Source of the DNA: Lachnospiraceae bacterium | GTDB taxonomy: Bacteria; Bacillota; Clostridia; Lachnospirales; Lachnospiraceae | DNA: 49,590 nt | Direction of reading: 5' to 3' | NCBI GenBank assembly: GCA_029338675.1 | Contig: JAQYAV010000163.1 | Coordinates: forward strand, 1-49,590 | Shown: positions 19,629 through 29,818 of the stretch, in pieces | Layout: every line of letters begins with the position of its first letter | Numbering within the stretch: position 1 is the stretch's first letter | The notes under the pieces: generated by a model | What the model was told of the DNA's origin: nothing | What the model saw: the letters and a program-made list of their open reading frames with translations, nothing else | Database searches by the model: none | Program-made: the position numbers and the translations under genes

Positions 19629-21641
19629 ATGTTTAACAACAGAATATGGAAGCGCCATTCTTTTTTTGGAAGGATGATTAGCTTTCTTGTCTGTGCGTGT
19701 ATTGTTGCAGGAAGTATTTTGTTTTTACCAGCAGATAATGTAGTTAATGCAGCATCTAATCCTGTACAGGCACATGGCAGATTGTCTGTATCAGGAACAC
19801 AGTTAGTAGATAAGACAGGTAAAGCATATCAGTTAAGAGGTATTAGCACTCATGGTTTGCAATGGTTTGGTCAATATAATAATAAGGCTGCCTATAAAAC
19901 TCTTCGAGATGATTGGGGTGCTAACTGTATTAGACTTGCTATGTATTCAGATGCAGGTGGATATGTTAGTGATCCTTCTGGTATGAAGCAGAAGGTCATT
20001 GATGGTGTTAATTACGCAACAGAGCTTGGGATGTACGTGATAATTGATTGGCATATTTTAAGTGATGGCAATCCAAACCAGCATAGAAATGAGGCAAGAG
20101 AATTCTTTAGAGATATGTCTAATAGATATAAGAATCATTCTAATGTAATCTATGAGATATGTAACGAGCCAAATGGATGTAGTTGGGGAGACATTAAGTC
20201 TTATGCAGAGGATATTATTGGTGTTATTAGATCCAATGATAAAAATGCTATTATTATTGTAGGAACACCAACCTGGTCACAGTTAGGAAGTCAGGGTCAT
20301 ACTTATGAACCAGCTGATGATCCTATAAGAGGATATAGTAATTTAATGTATGCATTTCATTTTTATGCATCGGATTCTAGCCATAATCAATGGATAAAGA
20401 ATAAGATTCCAACAGCAATAAGCAAGGGCTTACCAGTATTTGTTTCAGAATTCGGTTTATCTGAAGCAAGTGGTGATGGTAATGTTGACCTTGGCAAGGC
20501 TAAGGAATGGCTTCAGATGTGTGATAATAACAAGGTTAGTTATTGTGCATGGAGCCTTTGCAATAAGGGTGAATCATCAGCTTTGATTAGTTCAGGCTGT
20601 AGCAAGTTAAGTGGTTGGTCAGAACAAGAATTATCTAAAGCAGGTAAATTTATTAGAGATTGGTATAGATCAAAGAAATCTACAGATAACGTTGACGATA
20701 CCCCTAAGATAAAAAATCAGGCTAAGGATGTTATACTTAAGTATAAAACACATGTGCAGACTTTTGGATGGCAGGAATACGTTACTGCACCACAGATGAG
20801 TGGAACAAGTGGTTTATCTAAGCGTCTTGAAGGAATATGTATTAAGATTGAGGGTAATCCTAACTTAGGAATAACATATAAGACACATGTACAAACTTAC
20901 GGTTGGCAAGATTGGAAGTCTGATGGTGATATGAGTGGAACAAGTAGACAGTCAAAAAGACTTGAAGCCATTTGTATTAAGCTAACAGGTAAAGACAAAG
21001 ACAAATATGATGTGTATTATCGAGTTCATGCCCAGACATATGGTTGGATGGGATGGGCTAAGAATGGTCAGATTGCTGGAACAGAACGTATGTCTAAACG
21101 ATTAGAGGCAATTAACATAGTAGTTGTTAAGAAGGGAATGAACCCAGGAGTAAGCACATATAAATCACATGTAAGTCCAACATCTGGAAATATTAATTAC
21201 AGAACACATGTACAGACTTACGGCTGGCAGAAATGGGTATCAGATAGTGATTTAAGTGGGACAACTCTTAAAAGCAAACGTCTTGAGGGAATAGAAATCA
21301 GATTAGGAGATAATATTTCCGGAGGAATAAAATATAAAACTCATGTTCAATCGTATGGATGGCAAGATTGGAAAACAAATGGAGACATGAGTGGAACACA
21401 AGGTAAGGCGAAGCGTCTAGAGGCAATTTGTATTAAGCTCACAGGTCAGGCTGAGAAGCAGTATGATATTTATTATCAGGTTCATGTTCAAAGCTATGGT
21501 TGGCTAGATTGGGCTAAGAATGGCCAGATGTCAGGTACATCAGGTTTATATAAGAGGCTTGAGGCAATTAGAATTGTATTAGTACCAAAGGGTGGAAAAG
21601 CTCCTGGTAAAACAACAAGACCTTCTATTGCTGTGGAATAA
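19629..21641 (+). CDS. Secreted GH5 endoglucanase with six ChW repeats
   Basis: Predicted to cleave beta-1,4-glucan outside the cell. The 670-residue protein has a long signal peptide (basic start, hydrophobic 16-34, likely cut after VNA at 41), then a GH5 catalytic domain (about 45-348), subfamily-2-like. Acid/base Glu180 is in EICNEPNG and nucleophile Glu274 is in FVSEFG; WHILSDG and HFYAS are typical. A short linker leads to six ChW repeats (about 371-656), grouped as repeats 1-3, a linker, then repeats 4-6. No dockerin, CBM or sortase motif is visible, so attachment may depend on the ChW region. GGGGGT lies 10 nt before the ATG. It is followed by two genes with the same tail. Confidence 0.93.
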   Translation: MFNNRIWKRHSFFGRMISFLVCACIVAGSILFLPADNVVNAASNPVQAHGRLSVSGTQLVDKTGKAYQLRGISTHGLQWFGQYNNKAAYKTLRDDWGANCIRLAMYSDAGGYVSDPSGMKQKVIDGVNYATELGMYVIIDWHILSDGNPNQHRNEAREFFRDMSNRYKNHSNVIYEICNEPNGCSWGDIKSYAEDIIGVIRSNDKNAIIIVGTPTWSQLGSQGHTYEPADDPIRGYSNLMYAFHFYASDSSHNQWIKNKIPTAISKGLPVFVSEFGLSEASGDGNVDLGKAKEWLQMCDNNKVSYCAWSLCNKGESSALISSGCSKLSGWSEQELSKAGKFIRDWYRSKKSTDNVDDTPKIKNQAKDVILKYKTHVQTFGWQEYVTAPQMSGTSGLSKRLEGICIKIEGNPNLGITYKTHVQTYGWQDWKSDGDMSGTSRQSKRLEAICIKLTGKDKDKYDVYYRVHAQTYGWMGWAKNGQIAGTERMSKRLEAINIVVVKKGMNPGVSTYKSHVSPTSGNINYRTHVQTYGWQKWVSDSDLSGTTLKSKRLEGIEIRLGDNISGGIKYKTHVQSYGWQDWKTNGDMSGTQGKAKRLEAICIKLTGQAEKQYDIYYQVHVQSYGWLDWAKNGQMSGTSGLYKRLEAIRIVLVPKGGKAPGKTTRPSIAVE

Positions 21642-21766
21642 CGCCGATAATACTTTAAATAATTTATAGAAACATTTGATATAGGATGTGAGGGTAAAAA
21701 CTTGCATTTATATATAACATTATCGCTATAAGATAATATAGTGAGAAAATAATATGGAGGTGTGTT

Positions 21767-23866
21767 ATGAAAATAACAAAATTATTTTTCAAAAAGTTTG
21801 CCAGTATAGTAGCAGGTACGGCAATGGTTGCAGTTTTAGCTACTCCTGCTAATATGCCAGTGGCTTTCGCTGCTGAAGATAGCAATGAGTCAATTGAATT
21901 AGAAGCAATATACAATGAAGGCTTGTTTGACTCTTATGAGGAAGCTGTTGCGGCAACAAAAGAGATTGATGCAGAAAATATTGCTGCAGACAAGAAGGAA
22001 GGGTATCTTAATGACGCAGGAGAGGTTGTAGATATCCCTAAGTATACTAATGCTACACAGGCAACAGATTTTATCAGAAAATGTATGGTTGAGAGAAGAT
22101 CTTCAATCCAATTTCAGCTTAAGTCTTCAGCAACAAATAAGTCTGCAGCAAGTAAAGAAGTAAAAAATCTAATTTATGGGGCATTTAATGAAACTCCTAA
22201 TTCATACGAAGGAGATTATTTGAAGTGGCATTTTGCTGGTTACTCTGGATCTGTTTACTATTTACGCCAAAGAACTTCTAATGGTTACGCATTTACTGGA
22301 TATAATGAGTATAGAATTAATATGAAATATTTGTCTTCGCAGTATAGAGAAGCCAAAGTAACTAAGAAGATTGAAAGCCTAATGAAAACTTCATTTAAGG
22401 ATTGGAATAAGCATACTGATTACTATAATACTCTTCAGGCATATAACTGGATATGCGATAACTTCGCTTATGATTATTCAACAACTAATGAAGATCATTC
22501 TGCAGCAGGTGGATTCTTATATGGAAAGACAGTATGTCAGGGTTATGCAACTGGTATGTATAGACTCCTTAAAGAAATGGCTGTTCCAGTAAGAATGGTA
22601 TCAAGCAAAGTTCACGGTTGGAACATTGTTAAGATTGGTGGTAAGTACTACAATGTAGATGCTACTTGGGGAGATACAATTAACAATAAAAATAATAAAA
22701 ACGATGCAGCATTTAGAAAGAGCTTCTTCTTAAGAACAGATAAGAATATTACATTCATGGATAAAGGTGAAAATGTGGGCTCACATACACGTTATAACGC
22801 AAACGGTTGGGATTGCTCTTCAAGTTCATACTATAAGCAACATCCTATGGCAACTGCTGATTATGTGGCTCCAAGTAATTACAAGAATACAATTTCAACA
22901 CCAAATGTTGGCATAGAATATAAAACTCAGATTCAGACTTATGGTTGGGAAAAAACATATAGAAAAAATGGTGCAACAAGTGGTACACAGGGAAAAGCAA
23001 AGAGACTTGAAACAATTAAGATACGATTAACTAATAAAGGAAACTTAGATTTAGGAATAGAATATAAGACTCATATACAGTCTTATGGCTGGGAAACTAA
23101 GTGGGCTAGAGATGATCAACAAAGTGGTACAGTTCGTCAGTCAAAGAGACTTGAAGCTATTATGATTAGACTTTATGGTTCGGATGCTGCAATGTATGAT
23201 GTATATTACAGAGTACATGCACAGACTTATGGCTGGCTTGGTTGGGCTAAGAATGGTGAGTGTGCTGGTACAGCAGGCCAGTCAAAGAGACTCGAAGGAA
23301 TTCAGATTAAGATTGTTAAGAAGGGTGCTGGAGCACCTGCTGGAACTCAAGGATATTCTTATATAGATTATGGTAAGACTTCTCAGGAGAACGATGCATT
23401 CTCTGGAATGATTAATTATAAGACTCATGTTCAGACATATGGTTGGCAGAATTATGTATCTGATGGAAGCTTAAGTGGTACTTATGGTGAAAGCAAGAGA
23501 CTTGAGGCTATTAGAATTTACTTGGGTGAATTTGGTGTAAGTGGTTCTGTTCAGTATAGAACACACGTACAAAAGTATGGATGGATGCCATGGAAGAATG
23601 AAGGTTCTTTAAGTGGTACAAGTAATGAAAGTAAGAGACTTGAAGCAATTGAGATACGACTTACTGGAGATGTTTCAAAACAGTACGATGTATATTACAG
23701 AGTACACGCACAGACTTATGGTTGGCTTGGTTGGGCTAAGAATGGTCAAACAGCAGGTACAGCTAAACTTTCTAAGAGACTTGAAGGAATTCAGATTGTT
23801 CTTGTAAAGAAGAATGCTGGTCCTCCAACTGTAAGCACTGCTAAATCTTTTATTAAAGGTAGATAA
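21767..23866 (+). CDS. Secreted transglutaminase-fold protein with six ChW repeats
   Basis: A 699-residue exported protein: signal peptide (about 1-36, cut near AFA-AED), an N-terminal region of unknown role (40-215), a transglutaminase-like/papain-fold domain (about 216-305) and six ChW repeats (about 382-690). The catalytic triad is present: Cys257 in TVCQGYA, His283 in KVHGWNIV, Asp298 in NVDATW. In clostridial surface proteins such domains are thought to act as peptidases or cross-linkers of wall or extracellular proteins. The ChW region has the same two-cassette layout as the upstream cellulase. ATGGAGGTGTG precedes the ATG. A strong terminator follows. Confidence 0.88.
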   Translation: MKITKLFFKKFASIVAGTAMVAVLATPANMPVAFAAEDSNESIELEAIYNEGLFDSYEEAVAATKEIDAENIAADKKEGYLNDAGEVVDIPKYTNATQATDFIRKCMVERRSSIQFQLKSSATNKSAASKEVKNLIYGAFNETPNSYEGDYLKWHFAGYSGSVYYLRQRTSNGYAFTGYNEYRINMKYLSSQYREAKVTKKIESLMKTSFKDWNKHTDYYNTLQAYNWICDNFAYDYSTTNEDHSAAGGFLYGKTVCQGYATGMYRLLKEMAVPVRMVSSKVHGWNIVKIGGKYYNVDATWGDTINNKNNKNDAAFRKSFFLRTDKNITFMDKGENVGSHTRYNANGWDCSSSSYYKQHPMATADYVAPSNYKNTISTPNVGIEYKTQIQTYGWEKTYRKNGATSGTQGKAKRLETIKIRLTNKGNLDLGIEYKTHIQSYGWETKWARDDQQSGTVRQSKRLEAIMIRLYGSDAAMYDVYYRVHAQTYGWLGWAKNGECAGTAGQSKRLEGIQIKIVKKGAGAPAGTQGYSYIDYGKTSQENDAFSGMINYKTHVQTYGWQNYVSDGSLSGTYGESKRLEAIRIYLGEFGVSGSVQYRTHVQKYGWMPWKNEGSLSGTSNESKRLEAIEIRLTGDVSKQYDVYYRVHAQTYGWLGWAKNGQTAGTAKLSKRLEGIQIVLVKKNAGPPTVSTAKSFIKGR

Positions 23867-23883
23867 ATAATTAACTATTTTAA

Positions 23884-23930
23884 AGGCTACATTTCATTGA
23901 TGCTTGCGTCGGTGAAATGTAGCCTTTTTG
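23884..23930 (+). terminator. Terminator after the first transglutaminase-fold gene
   Basis: Perfect 13-bp stem AGGCTACATTTCA / TGAAATGTAGCCT followed by TTTTTG. It separates the second and third ChW genes into different transcripts. Confidence 0.92.
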
Positions 23931-24022
23931 TATATGAATATTTTGGCGTATCAATATTCTTGTTACACAAAGTTGTTGGAAAAGCATGAATATAGATCAA
24001 AAATATATAATGTATTAAATAT

Positions 24023-24051
24023 TTGACGTTACATTGTAAAAAATATATATT
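24023..24051 (+). promoter_or_regulatory. Promoter of the third ChW gene
   Basis: TTGACG (24023-24028), a 17-nt spacer and TATATT (24046-24051). Predicted start near 24058, giving a leader of about 145 nt. Confidence 0.6.
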
Positions 24052-24064
24052 ATATTCATACTGA

Positions 24065-24096
24065 CCTTCTTGCATATTTTGCAGGGAGGTTTTATT
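24065..24096 (+). promoter_or_regulatory. Leader hairpin followed by T-rich run (possible attenuator)
   Basis: Ten base pairs (24065-24074 with 24080-24089; two G-U pairs), 5-nt loop, then TTTTATTATTAG. It lies only a few bases after the predicted transcription start, so it could end transcription early or protect the 5' end. No competing antiterminator was found by eye. Confidence 0.4.
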
Positions 24097-24201
24097 ATTA
24101 GTTTTATTAATGTGTAGTTTGGTATTGCAAATTATTATGTTGATTAATGGATTTGCATGAATATAATATATATTTGATTAAAGCGTGAAAGGGAAAATTA
24201 A

Positions 24202-26277
24202 ATGACACTGAAAAAAATATTTGTAGTGGGATTAACTTGTTGCATAATAGGAAATGCTGTTAGTGTAAATGAAGTAAATTGTTATGCAGAGAATAATACC
24301 CAAATAGAAGAAACGTACAATAGTGAACAGGAGGCATCTTCATCAGATGCGGAAGTAATAAAAGAAGAAAACAACAATGGTGAAAAGGTTGTTGAAGAAG
24401 ACAACAATGATGAAGTGATTATTGAAGATGACTACATAGTTGACCAAAATGATTTTTACAATGAAGATATTGAGAATGAATACCAGATTAGTCAGATTAA
24501 TGCTCGATATAATTCTTTAGAGGATGAAAAGAAAAATGTAATAGATGCAGAAAAGCTAGTTACATTTAATACAGTAGAGGAAGCAGGAATCTATTACAGA
24601 GACAATTTGGTTAAACGTAAGGAACATATATCTTTTGTATTAAAAGAGAGTAAGGTTGAGGATTTATATGATTATCACGTTACTCAGTATGCTAAGATGA
24701 AGGATATTGCCTTTGAGGAAACAGATAAGCCTTATGAAGGAGATTATTTATATTGGAATTGGCGTAATACATGGCATAAGGTGATTCAGATTGAAGGTGG
24801 AGTAGTGTTTGAATTTGAATGCTTTTATCAATCTACCTACGAAGAAGAATTATATGTGAATAAGGTTGTAAATAATCTGCTTGAAGAGGAATTTGAAGGT
24901 TGGCAGAAACGCTCGGATTATGAAAATGTAAAGGATATATATGATTGGATAACATACACGTATAAATATGTAGCTAGTTCAAAAAGTCATTCGTCTTATA
25001 GTGGTTTTGTTAACCATGAAACAGTTTGTCAGGGGTATTCAACATCATTTTATAGATTAGCTAGAGAAATGGGCATTTCTACAAGGGTAATAGCTAGTGA
25101 AGTACATGGTTGGAATATAGTTAAATTAGGAGATAAATATTATAATCTTGATACAACATGGGATGCAGAAAAAAGAGCTGATGAATGGGAGAATTTCTTG
25201 AAGTGTGAGGCTAATTTTGATCCAGAGGGTTCACATGTTAGAAAAAGCAGATATAAAACAGCAGCATTTAATAAGAAATATCCAATGAGCAATAAAGATT
25301 ATGCGGTAAATAAAAATGATTATGGCTTTGAGATAATGTGTATTTCGCATATTCAAAGCTACGGATGGACTTCTGCGGTTGGAGAAAACAGTATTGTTGG
25401 AACAGTTGGTGAGAGTAAAAGACTTGAGGCAGTTAAGTTCTATATTAAAAAGAATTCACGATATGATCTAGGGATTGAGTATATGGGACATACTCAAAGC
25501 TATGGTTGGAATAGAGATTGGCTTGGAGAAAATAAACTTTGTGGAAGTGAAAGAAAGAGCAAACGATTAGAAGCAATTGGTTTAAGACTTACAGGTGCCG
25601 ATAGTAGTAAATATGATTTGTACTATCAGGCCCATGTTCAAAGCTATGGATGGTTAGGCTGGGCTAAAAATGGTGAGTTTGTTGGTTCAGAAGGAATGGC
25701 TAAAAGAATGGAAGCAATTAGATTTGTTGTGCTTCCAAAGGGAGAAAAGCCTGAAGGCTTAATAGGTTATAGCTTTATTCAAAACGGTAAAAGATCTAAT
25801 TCAGACGATACGTCTCTTGGGAATGTATATTATAAGACGCATATTCAGTCCTACGATTGGCAAAAATATGTACATGATGGATCTATAAGCGGAACATTTG
25901 ATGAAGCTAAACGTATGGAGGCAATTTCTATCGGTATTAACACTAATGAAAAGGACAGTGGAATTACATATAAATCTCATATTCAAGGAATTGGTTGGGA
26001 GAATAAATGGCATGATGACGGCGAAATCAGTGGAACAACTGGTAAAGGAAAACGTTTGGAGGCTATTAGAATTAGCCTATATGGAAGCATAGAAAAGAAT
26101 TATGATATATACTATAGAGTTCACGCACAGACATATGGATGGATGGGATGGGCAAAAAATGGCGAACCAGCGGGAACAGAAGGTATGGCTAAACGACTTG
26201 AAGCAATACAGATTGTAATACTTCCAAAGGGAATGACACCATCTGAGGGCATGAATAAAATGGCATTTATTAAGTAA
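24202..26277 (+). CDS. Second secreted transglutaminase-fold protein with six ChW repeats
   Basis: Paralogue of the preceding gene, 691 residues. Signal peptide about 1-29 (NCYA-ENN), an acidic Asn/Glu-rich segment (30-98), a middle region, a transglutaminase-like domain (about 235-325), and six ChW repeats (about 383-680). The triad is kept: Cys276 in TVCQGYS, His302 in EVHGWNIV, Asp317 in NLDTTW. The repeats are more divergent than in its neighbours: GW is DW in repeat 4, and repeat 5 has IQGIGW. Codon choice is more AT-rich. The ribosome site AAAGGG is modest. It is controlled by its own promoter after the terminator at 23884. Confidence 0.87.
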   Translation: MTLKKIFVVGLTCCIIGNAVSVNEVNCYAENNTQIEETYNSEQEASSSDAEVIKEENNNGEKVVEEDNNDEVIIEDDYIVDQNDFYNEDIENEYQISQINARYNSLEDEKKNVIDAEKLVTFNTVEEAGIYYRDNLVKRKEHISFVLKESKVEDLYDYHVTQYAKMKDIAFEETDKPYEGDYLYWNWRNTWHKVIQIEGGVVFEFECFYQSTYEEELYVNKVVNNLLEEEFEGWQKRSDYENVKDIYDWITYTYKYVASSKSHSSYSGFVNHETVCQGYSTSFYRLAREMGISTRVIASEVHGWNIVKLGDKYYNLDTTWDAEKRADEWENFLKCEANFDPEGSHVRKSRYKTAAFNKKYPMSNKDYAVNKNDYGFEIMCISHIQSYGWTSAVGENSIVGTVGESKRLEAVKFYIKKNSRYDLGIEYMGHTQSYGWNRDWLGENKLCGSERKSKRLEAIGLRLTGADSSKYDLYYQAHVQSYGWLGWAKNGEFVGSEGMAKRMEAIRFVVLPKGEKPEGLIGYSFIQNGKRSNSDDTSLGNVYYKTHIQSYDWQKYVHDGSISGTFDEAKRMEAISIGINTNEKDSGITYKSHIQGIGWENKWHDDGEISGTTGKGKRLEAIRISLYGSIEKNYDIYYRVHAQTYGWMGWAKNGEPAGTEGMAKRLEAIQIVILPKGMTPSEGMNKMAFIK

Positions 26278-26365
26278 TTATTTATATCTTGTATATCGTA
26301 TATATTAATTAGGTATTGCAATATAGTGCAAAGGTATTAATTAGTTAAGATAGTGAGGGAAAGGT

Positions 26366-27694
26366 ATGAAGGAAAAGAAACAAGTTATAAGGATAGTGCT
26401 TTCTATTATTACATTTACAGTTGTACTTGTGTACATAGTAAATCATACAAGTATGATAGCAGGGATATTCGGCAAAATAGTATCTATGCTAGTCCCTTTT
26501 TTGCTAGGTGGAGCAATAGCATTTGTTATTAATATTCCTATGAAAAGTATTGAAGATAAATTCTTCAAGGACGAAACAAAGGGAATATATAAATACAAAA
26601 GAGCTATAAGTATGATAGTTGCTTATATTTTAGCATTTTTGGTGGTTGGCTTAGTTGTATTTGTTGTAGTCCCAGAGCTTGCGGCTACTGTTACCAAGAT
26701 TAAGGATAAGCTTCCTGAAATGTTTGATAAAGGTAGGGCAATCTTTATTAAATATACAGAAAAGTACCCTTCTATTAAGAAGGAGATTCAGGAAATTAAT
26801 GTTAATTGGAATGAAGTAGGCAATATATTTAAGAATAATAGCTCCACAATAATAGGAAAGACTGTATCAGTATTTTCATCGATTATTAGTGCTATAACTA
26901 ATACATTGGTTGGAATTGTTTTCTCGGCTTACATCCTTTCGCAAAAGGAACATTTGGCAAAACAGTTCAAGATGATTATATATGCTTTATTTAAAGAGAA
27001 TACTGCAGATGAGATGATGGTATTTGGAAAAATTGCCAATTCTACATTCTCCAAATTCTTTGCATGTCAGTTTAGAGAAGGTATAATTCTTGGATCTATG
27101 TTTATGGTTGCTATGGGAATTCTTCGTATGCCATTTGTCCTTACAATTGGTGTGTTAATCGCTTTTACAGCGCTTATTCCTGTATTTGGTGCATTTATTG
27201 GTTTGCTTATTGCAATATTCTTATTATTAGTTGAAGCGCCTAATATGGTTGTGTGGTTTATAGTATTGTTCTTTGTATTACAGTTTATAGAAAACTACTT
27301 TATATACCCTAAGCTTGTTGGTGGAGATATTGGATTATCGGCAATATGGGTTTTACTTGCGGTAATTGTAGGTGGCGACCTGATGGGTGTGATTGGAATG
27401 TTTGTGTTTATTCCACTTGTTTCAGTATTTTATGCTTACGGAAGAAGTATTGTATATAGAAAACTCAAGAAAAAAAGTATAAATGTAGAGGACAAGCAGG
27501 CACCAGAGGATGTTGCTCCGCTAATGGAGGGCAGAAGAAGACTCTTCACCCCTAAAAACAAGACGGGCAAGTCAAGTACAGCCAACAAGGCTTCAACAAA
27601 AAAAGATGAAAATTATACAGGTAATAATAAAATCTCAAGTGAAAAACAAACACCTGTAGAAGATACAAAAAAAGGAGGCAATGGCAATGTATAA
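26366..27694 (+). CDS. AI-2E family transporter (UPF0118)
   Basis: A 442-residue membrane protein of the AI-2 exporter/permease family, whose members have been linked to AI-2 export or Na+/H+ antiport; the substrate cannot be read from sequence. About eight helices: two near 10-50, one at 78-100, one near 180-200, and a cluster from 245 to 375. The family segment [12 protein letters not shown] and the final helices ([20 protein letters not shown]) are present. The last 65 residues are a hydrophilic Lys/Asn/Thr-rich tail, longer than usual. The 3' end overlaps the next gene by 8 bp. Confidence 0.85.
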   Translation: MKEKKQVIRIVLSIITFTVVLVYIVNHTSMIAGIFGKIVSMLVPFLLGGAIAFVINIPMKSIEDKFFKDETKGIYKYKRAISMIVAYILAFLVVGLVVFVVVPELAATVTKIKDKLPEMFDKGRAIFIKYTEKYPSIKKEIQEINVNWNEVGNIFKNNSSTIIGKTVSVFSSIISAITNTLVGIVFSAYILSQKEHLAKQFKMIIYALFKENTADEMMVFGKIANSTFSKFFACQFREGIILGSMFMVAMGILRMPFVLTIGVLIAFTALIPVFGAFIGLLIAIFLLLVEAPNMVVWFIVLFFVLQFIENYFIYPKLVGGDIGLSAIWVLLAVIVGGDLMGVIGMFVFIPLVSVFYAYGRSIVYRKLKKKSINVEDKQAPEDVAPLMEGRRRLFTPKNKTGKSSTANKASTKKDENYTGNNKISSEKQTPVEDTKKGGNGNV

Positions 27695-28991
27695 AAGCAT
27701 TTCTGGATTATTATTATATCGTGAGTTAGGTGAGGATAGCATATTATACAAGTTGTCAGACATATTTAAGGATATGGATTATGAGCTTGCAAGTGTTGAG
27801 GAATTAAGAGGCCGAGTGTTTACTCAGGTTAAGAGATTACTTGATTTGGCTACAAGCTATGGATTTAACAAGAATTTATGGCATGATTATCTTGCATTTT
27901 TGCTTATTACAAATGAAAATTCATTTACACTTACATGTGAAAAAGTTGGGGCTGGAGATGGCTCTGTAAATAGCTTTGCTAAAAATGATTACCAGATATT
28001 TATGGATTTGTTTTCTTTTGATTTTAGCAAAATAGAAGAAAAATTAGGAATTGATTGTTTTACAACAATTACACATTATAAGTCACTTCCTAAAAAGGAA
28101 CAGATGTATAACCAAAATGTTAGTGAAAAGGTAAGATATATCAGTGACAGCATAAGTGAGGCGAATAATGTTGATAAAGTGTTTGATATTATGACTGGCT
28201 TCTATAAGCAATATGGTGTGGGAATGTTCGGTCTTAATAAAGCATTTAGAATTGTTCACGAAGAAGGAAAGTCTATTGAATTTGTCCCAATTAATAATAC
28301 TGACAAGGTTATGTTAGATGATTTGGTTGGATATGAGATTCAGAAGAAAAAGCTTACTGATAATACATCAGCTTTTGTTAGAGGTGATAAGGCAAATAAT
28401 GCCCTTTTGTTTGGTGATAGTGGAACTGGTAAATCTACTAGCATTAAGGCGATAATTAATGAATACTATGAGCAGGGTCTTAGAGTAATTGAAATCTACA
28501 AGCATCAATTTAAGGATCTTTCTGCTGTGATTTCACATATCAAAAATCGAAACTACAAATTCATTATATACATGGATGATTTATCATTTGAGGAATTCGA
28601 GATTGAATATAAATATTTGAAGGCGGTAATCGAAGGTGGTTTAGAGATTAAACCTGACAATGTATTAATATATGCTACTTCAAATAGAAGACATCTTATT
28701 AAAGAAACATGGAATGACAGATCAGACTATAATGTTGAAATGCATCAGTCAGATACAATGCAGGAGAAGCTTTCTCTTGTTAATAGATTCGGTGTTACAA
28801 TAAATTACTCAAAACCTACAAAGTTTGAGTTCAACAATATAGTAGTACAGCTTGCAAGAAGATATGATAAAATCACTTTGACAGATGAAGAACTTATTGC
28901 TGAAGCAAATAAATGGGAAATGGCACATGGTGGTGTTTCTGGTAGAACTGCTCAGCAGTTTATTAATTATTTGCTTGGAAAACAAGAGTAA
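27687..28991 (+). CDS. DUF815 family ATPase
   Basis: A 434-residue cytoplasmic P-loop protein of the DUF815 AAA+-like family, function unknown. Walker A is [17 protein letters not shown] (around residue 244) and Walker B is [12 protein letters not shown]; a sensor Asn lies in YATSNRRHL. The N-terminal 200 residues are helical. Start: ATG at 27687 is 8 nt after AGGAGG, while ATG at 27681 is only 2 nt away. It overlaps the transporter gene, so the two are translated together. It converges on the next gene with only 7 nt between stops and no visible terminator. Confidence 0.85.
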   Translation: MYKSISGLLLYRELGEDSILYKLSDIFKDMDYELASVEELRGRVFTQVKRLLDLATSYGFNKNLWHDYLAFLLITNENSFTLTCEKVGAGDGSVNSFAKNDYQIFMDLFSFDFSKIEEKLGIDCFTTITHYKSLPKKEQMYNQNVSEKVRYISDSISEANNVDKVFDIMTGFYKQYGVGMFGLNKAFRIVHEEGKSIEFVPINNTDKVMLDDLVGYEIQKKKLTDNTSAFVRGDKANNALLFGDSGTGKSTSIKAIINEYYEQGLRVIEIYKHQFKDLSAVISHIKNRNYKFIIYMDDLSFEEFEIEYKYLKAVIEGGLEIKPDNVLIYATSNRRHLIKETWNDRSDYNVEMHQSDTMQEKLSLVNRFGVTINYSKPTKFEFNNIVVQLARRYDKITLTDEELIAEANKWEMAHGGVSGRTAQQFINYLLGKQE

Positions 28992-28998
28992 TAAGTTG

Positions 28999-29622
28999 CT
29001 ATTTATTTTCCATTTTGATATGATTAATTTTATCGAGAATTATTGGACCAGACAAAGATGTAATTTTGCTGGCTTTATGCTTAAGTTCTTTGATTTTGGC
29101 AGCTTCGTTATTTGTATTATAGATTGTGCAAAGCTTTACATACGTATTTGTAATATCAGAGCCAATATGAATGGCATATTCATAAAAGGATGCGGCACCG
29201 TCGTATTCTTCTAGGTCGTATAATGAATCGCCTATTTTATTTAAGAGCTTAATTAACTCTGTGAAGTTGTTATCGTATTCAGATAAAACGTCTAAGTTGG
29301 CAGGACCATACATAAGCTTTAGGTCTGTGTTAGAATAGCTTGATAGATTAATGATTTTCTTTGAAGAAAAGCAATTTAATTCATTGACTAGTTGTTCGAG
29401 ATTATGTTTCATTGCAATATCAATTGCAAGTGTGCTTAAGTTTAAGACTACATAATCAAGCTTAGATATATCTTTTTTTCGTGTAGAATTAGATTTTGAT
29501 TCTCTTTCTAGGTAACTTTTGAGTGCTCTGTTGTTTTTAGCACCACTTAAGTGTTCAGAACGAGCTATCATATATATAATAATTATTAACGAAGAAAATA
29601 TAGTTGCACCAAGAATTCTCAT
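28999..29622 (-). CDS. Membrane-anchored TPR-like protein
   Basis: 207 residues: one N-terminal membrane helix (about 3-19, ILGATIFSSLIIIIYMI), a basic segment, then helices with tetratricopeptide character (e.g. GDSLYDLEEYDGAASFYEYA). The family is not named with confidence. AAAGGA precedes the ATG. It converges on the DUF815 gene and diverges from the 34-residue gene with only 29 bases between start codons. Confidence 0.65.
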   Translation of the reverse strand: MRILGATIFSSLIIIIYMIARSEHLSGAKNNRALKSYLERESKSNSTRKKDISKLDYVVLNLSTLAIDIAMKHNLEQLVNELNCFSSKKIINLSSYSNTDLKLMYGPANLDVLSEYDNNFTELIKLLNKIGDSLYDLEEYDGAASFYEYAIHIGSDITNTYVKLCTIYNTNNEAAKIKELKHKASKITSLSGPIILDKINHIKMENK

Positions 29623-29651
29623 AATAAAATATTCCTTTCGGAGGTAGAAAA

Positions 29652-29756
29652 ATGATTAATTTTAATAACAAAAAAACACAAAGAACAATAGCAGGAGTTA
29701 TTGCTGGCGTAATTGCGTTTGCAATGGTTATTGGTCTTTTAGTGTCATCATTATAA
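29652..29756 (+). CDS. Small membrane protein, 34 aa
   Basis: ATG at 29652 follows CGGAGG with a 7-nt gap. The product is a basic head (MINFNNKKTQRT) and one hydrophobic helix (residues 13-32, AGVIAGVIAFAMVIGLLVSS) ending in L. Such single-helix proteins of 30-40 residues are common and often overlooked in Firmicutes. No function can be given. A good ribosome site and a clean Lys-to-helix design support it as real. Confidence 0.65.
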   Translation: MINFNNKKTQRTIAGVIAGVIAFAMVIGLLVSSL

Positions 29757-29818
29757 TTCAAAGCGCATAATATGACAACTATTTATATATTCTGTATGTA
29801 AAGAGGTATTAGATAAAT

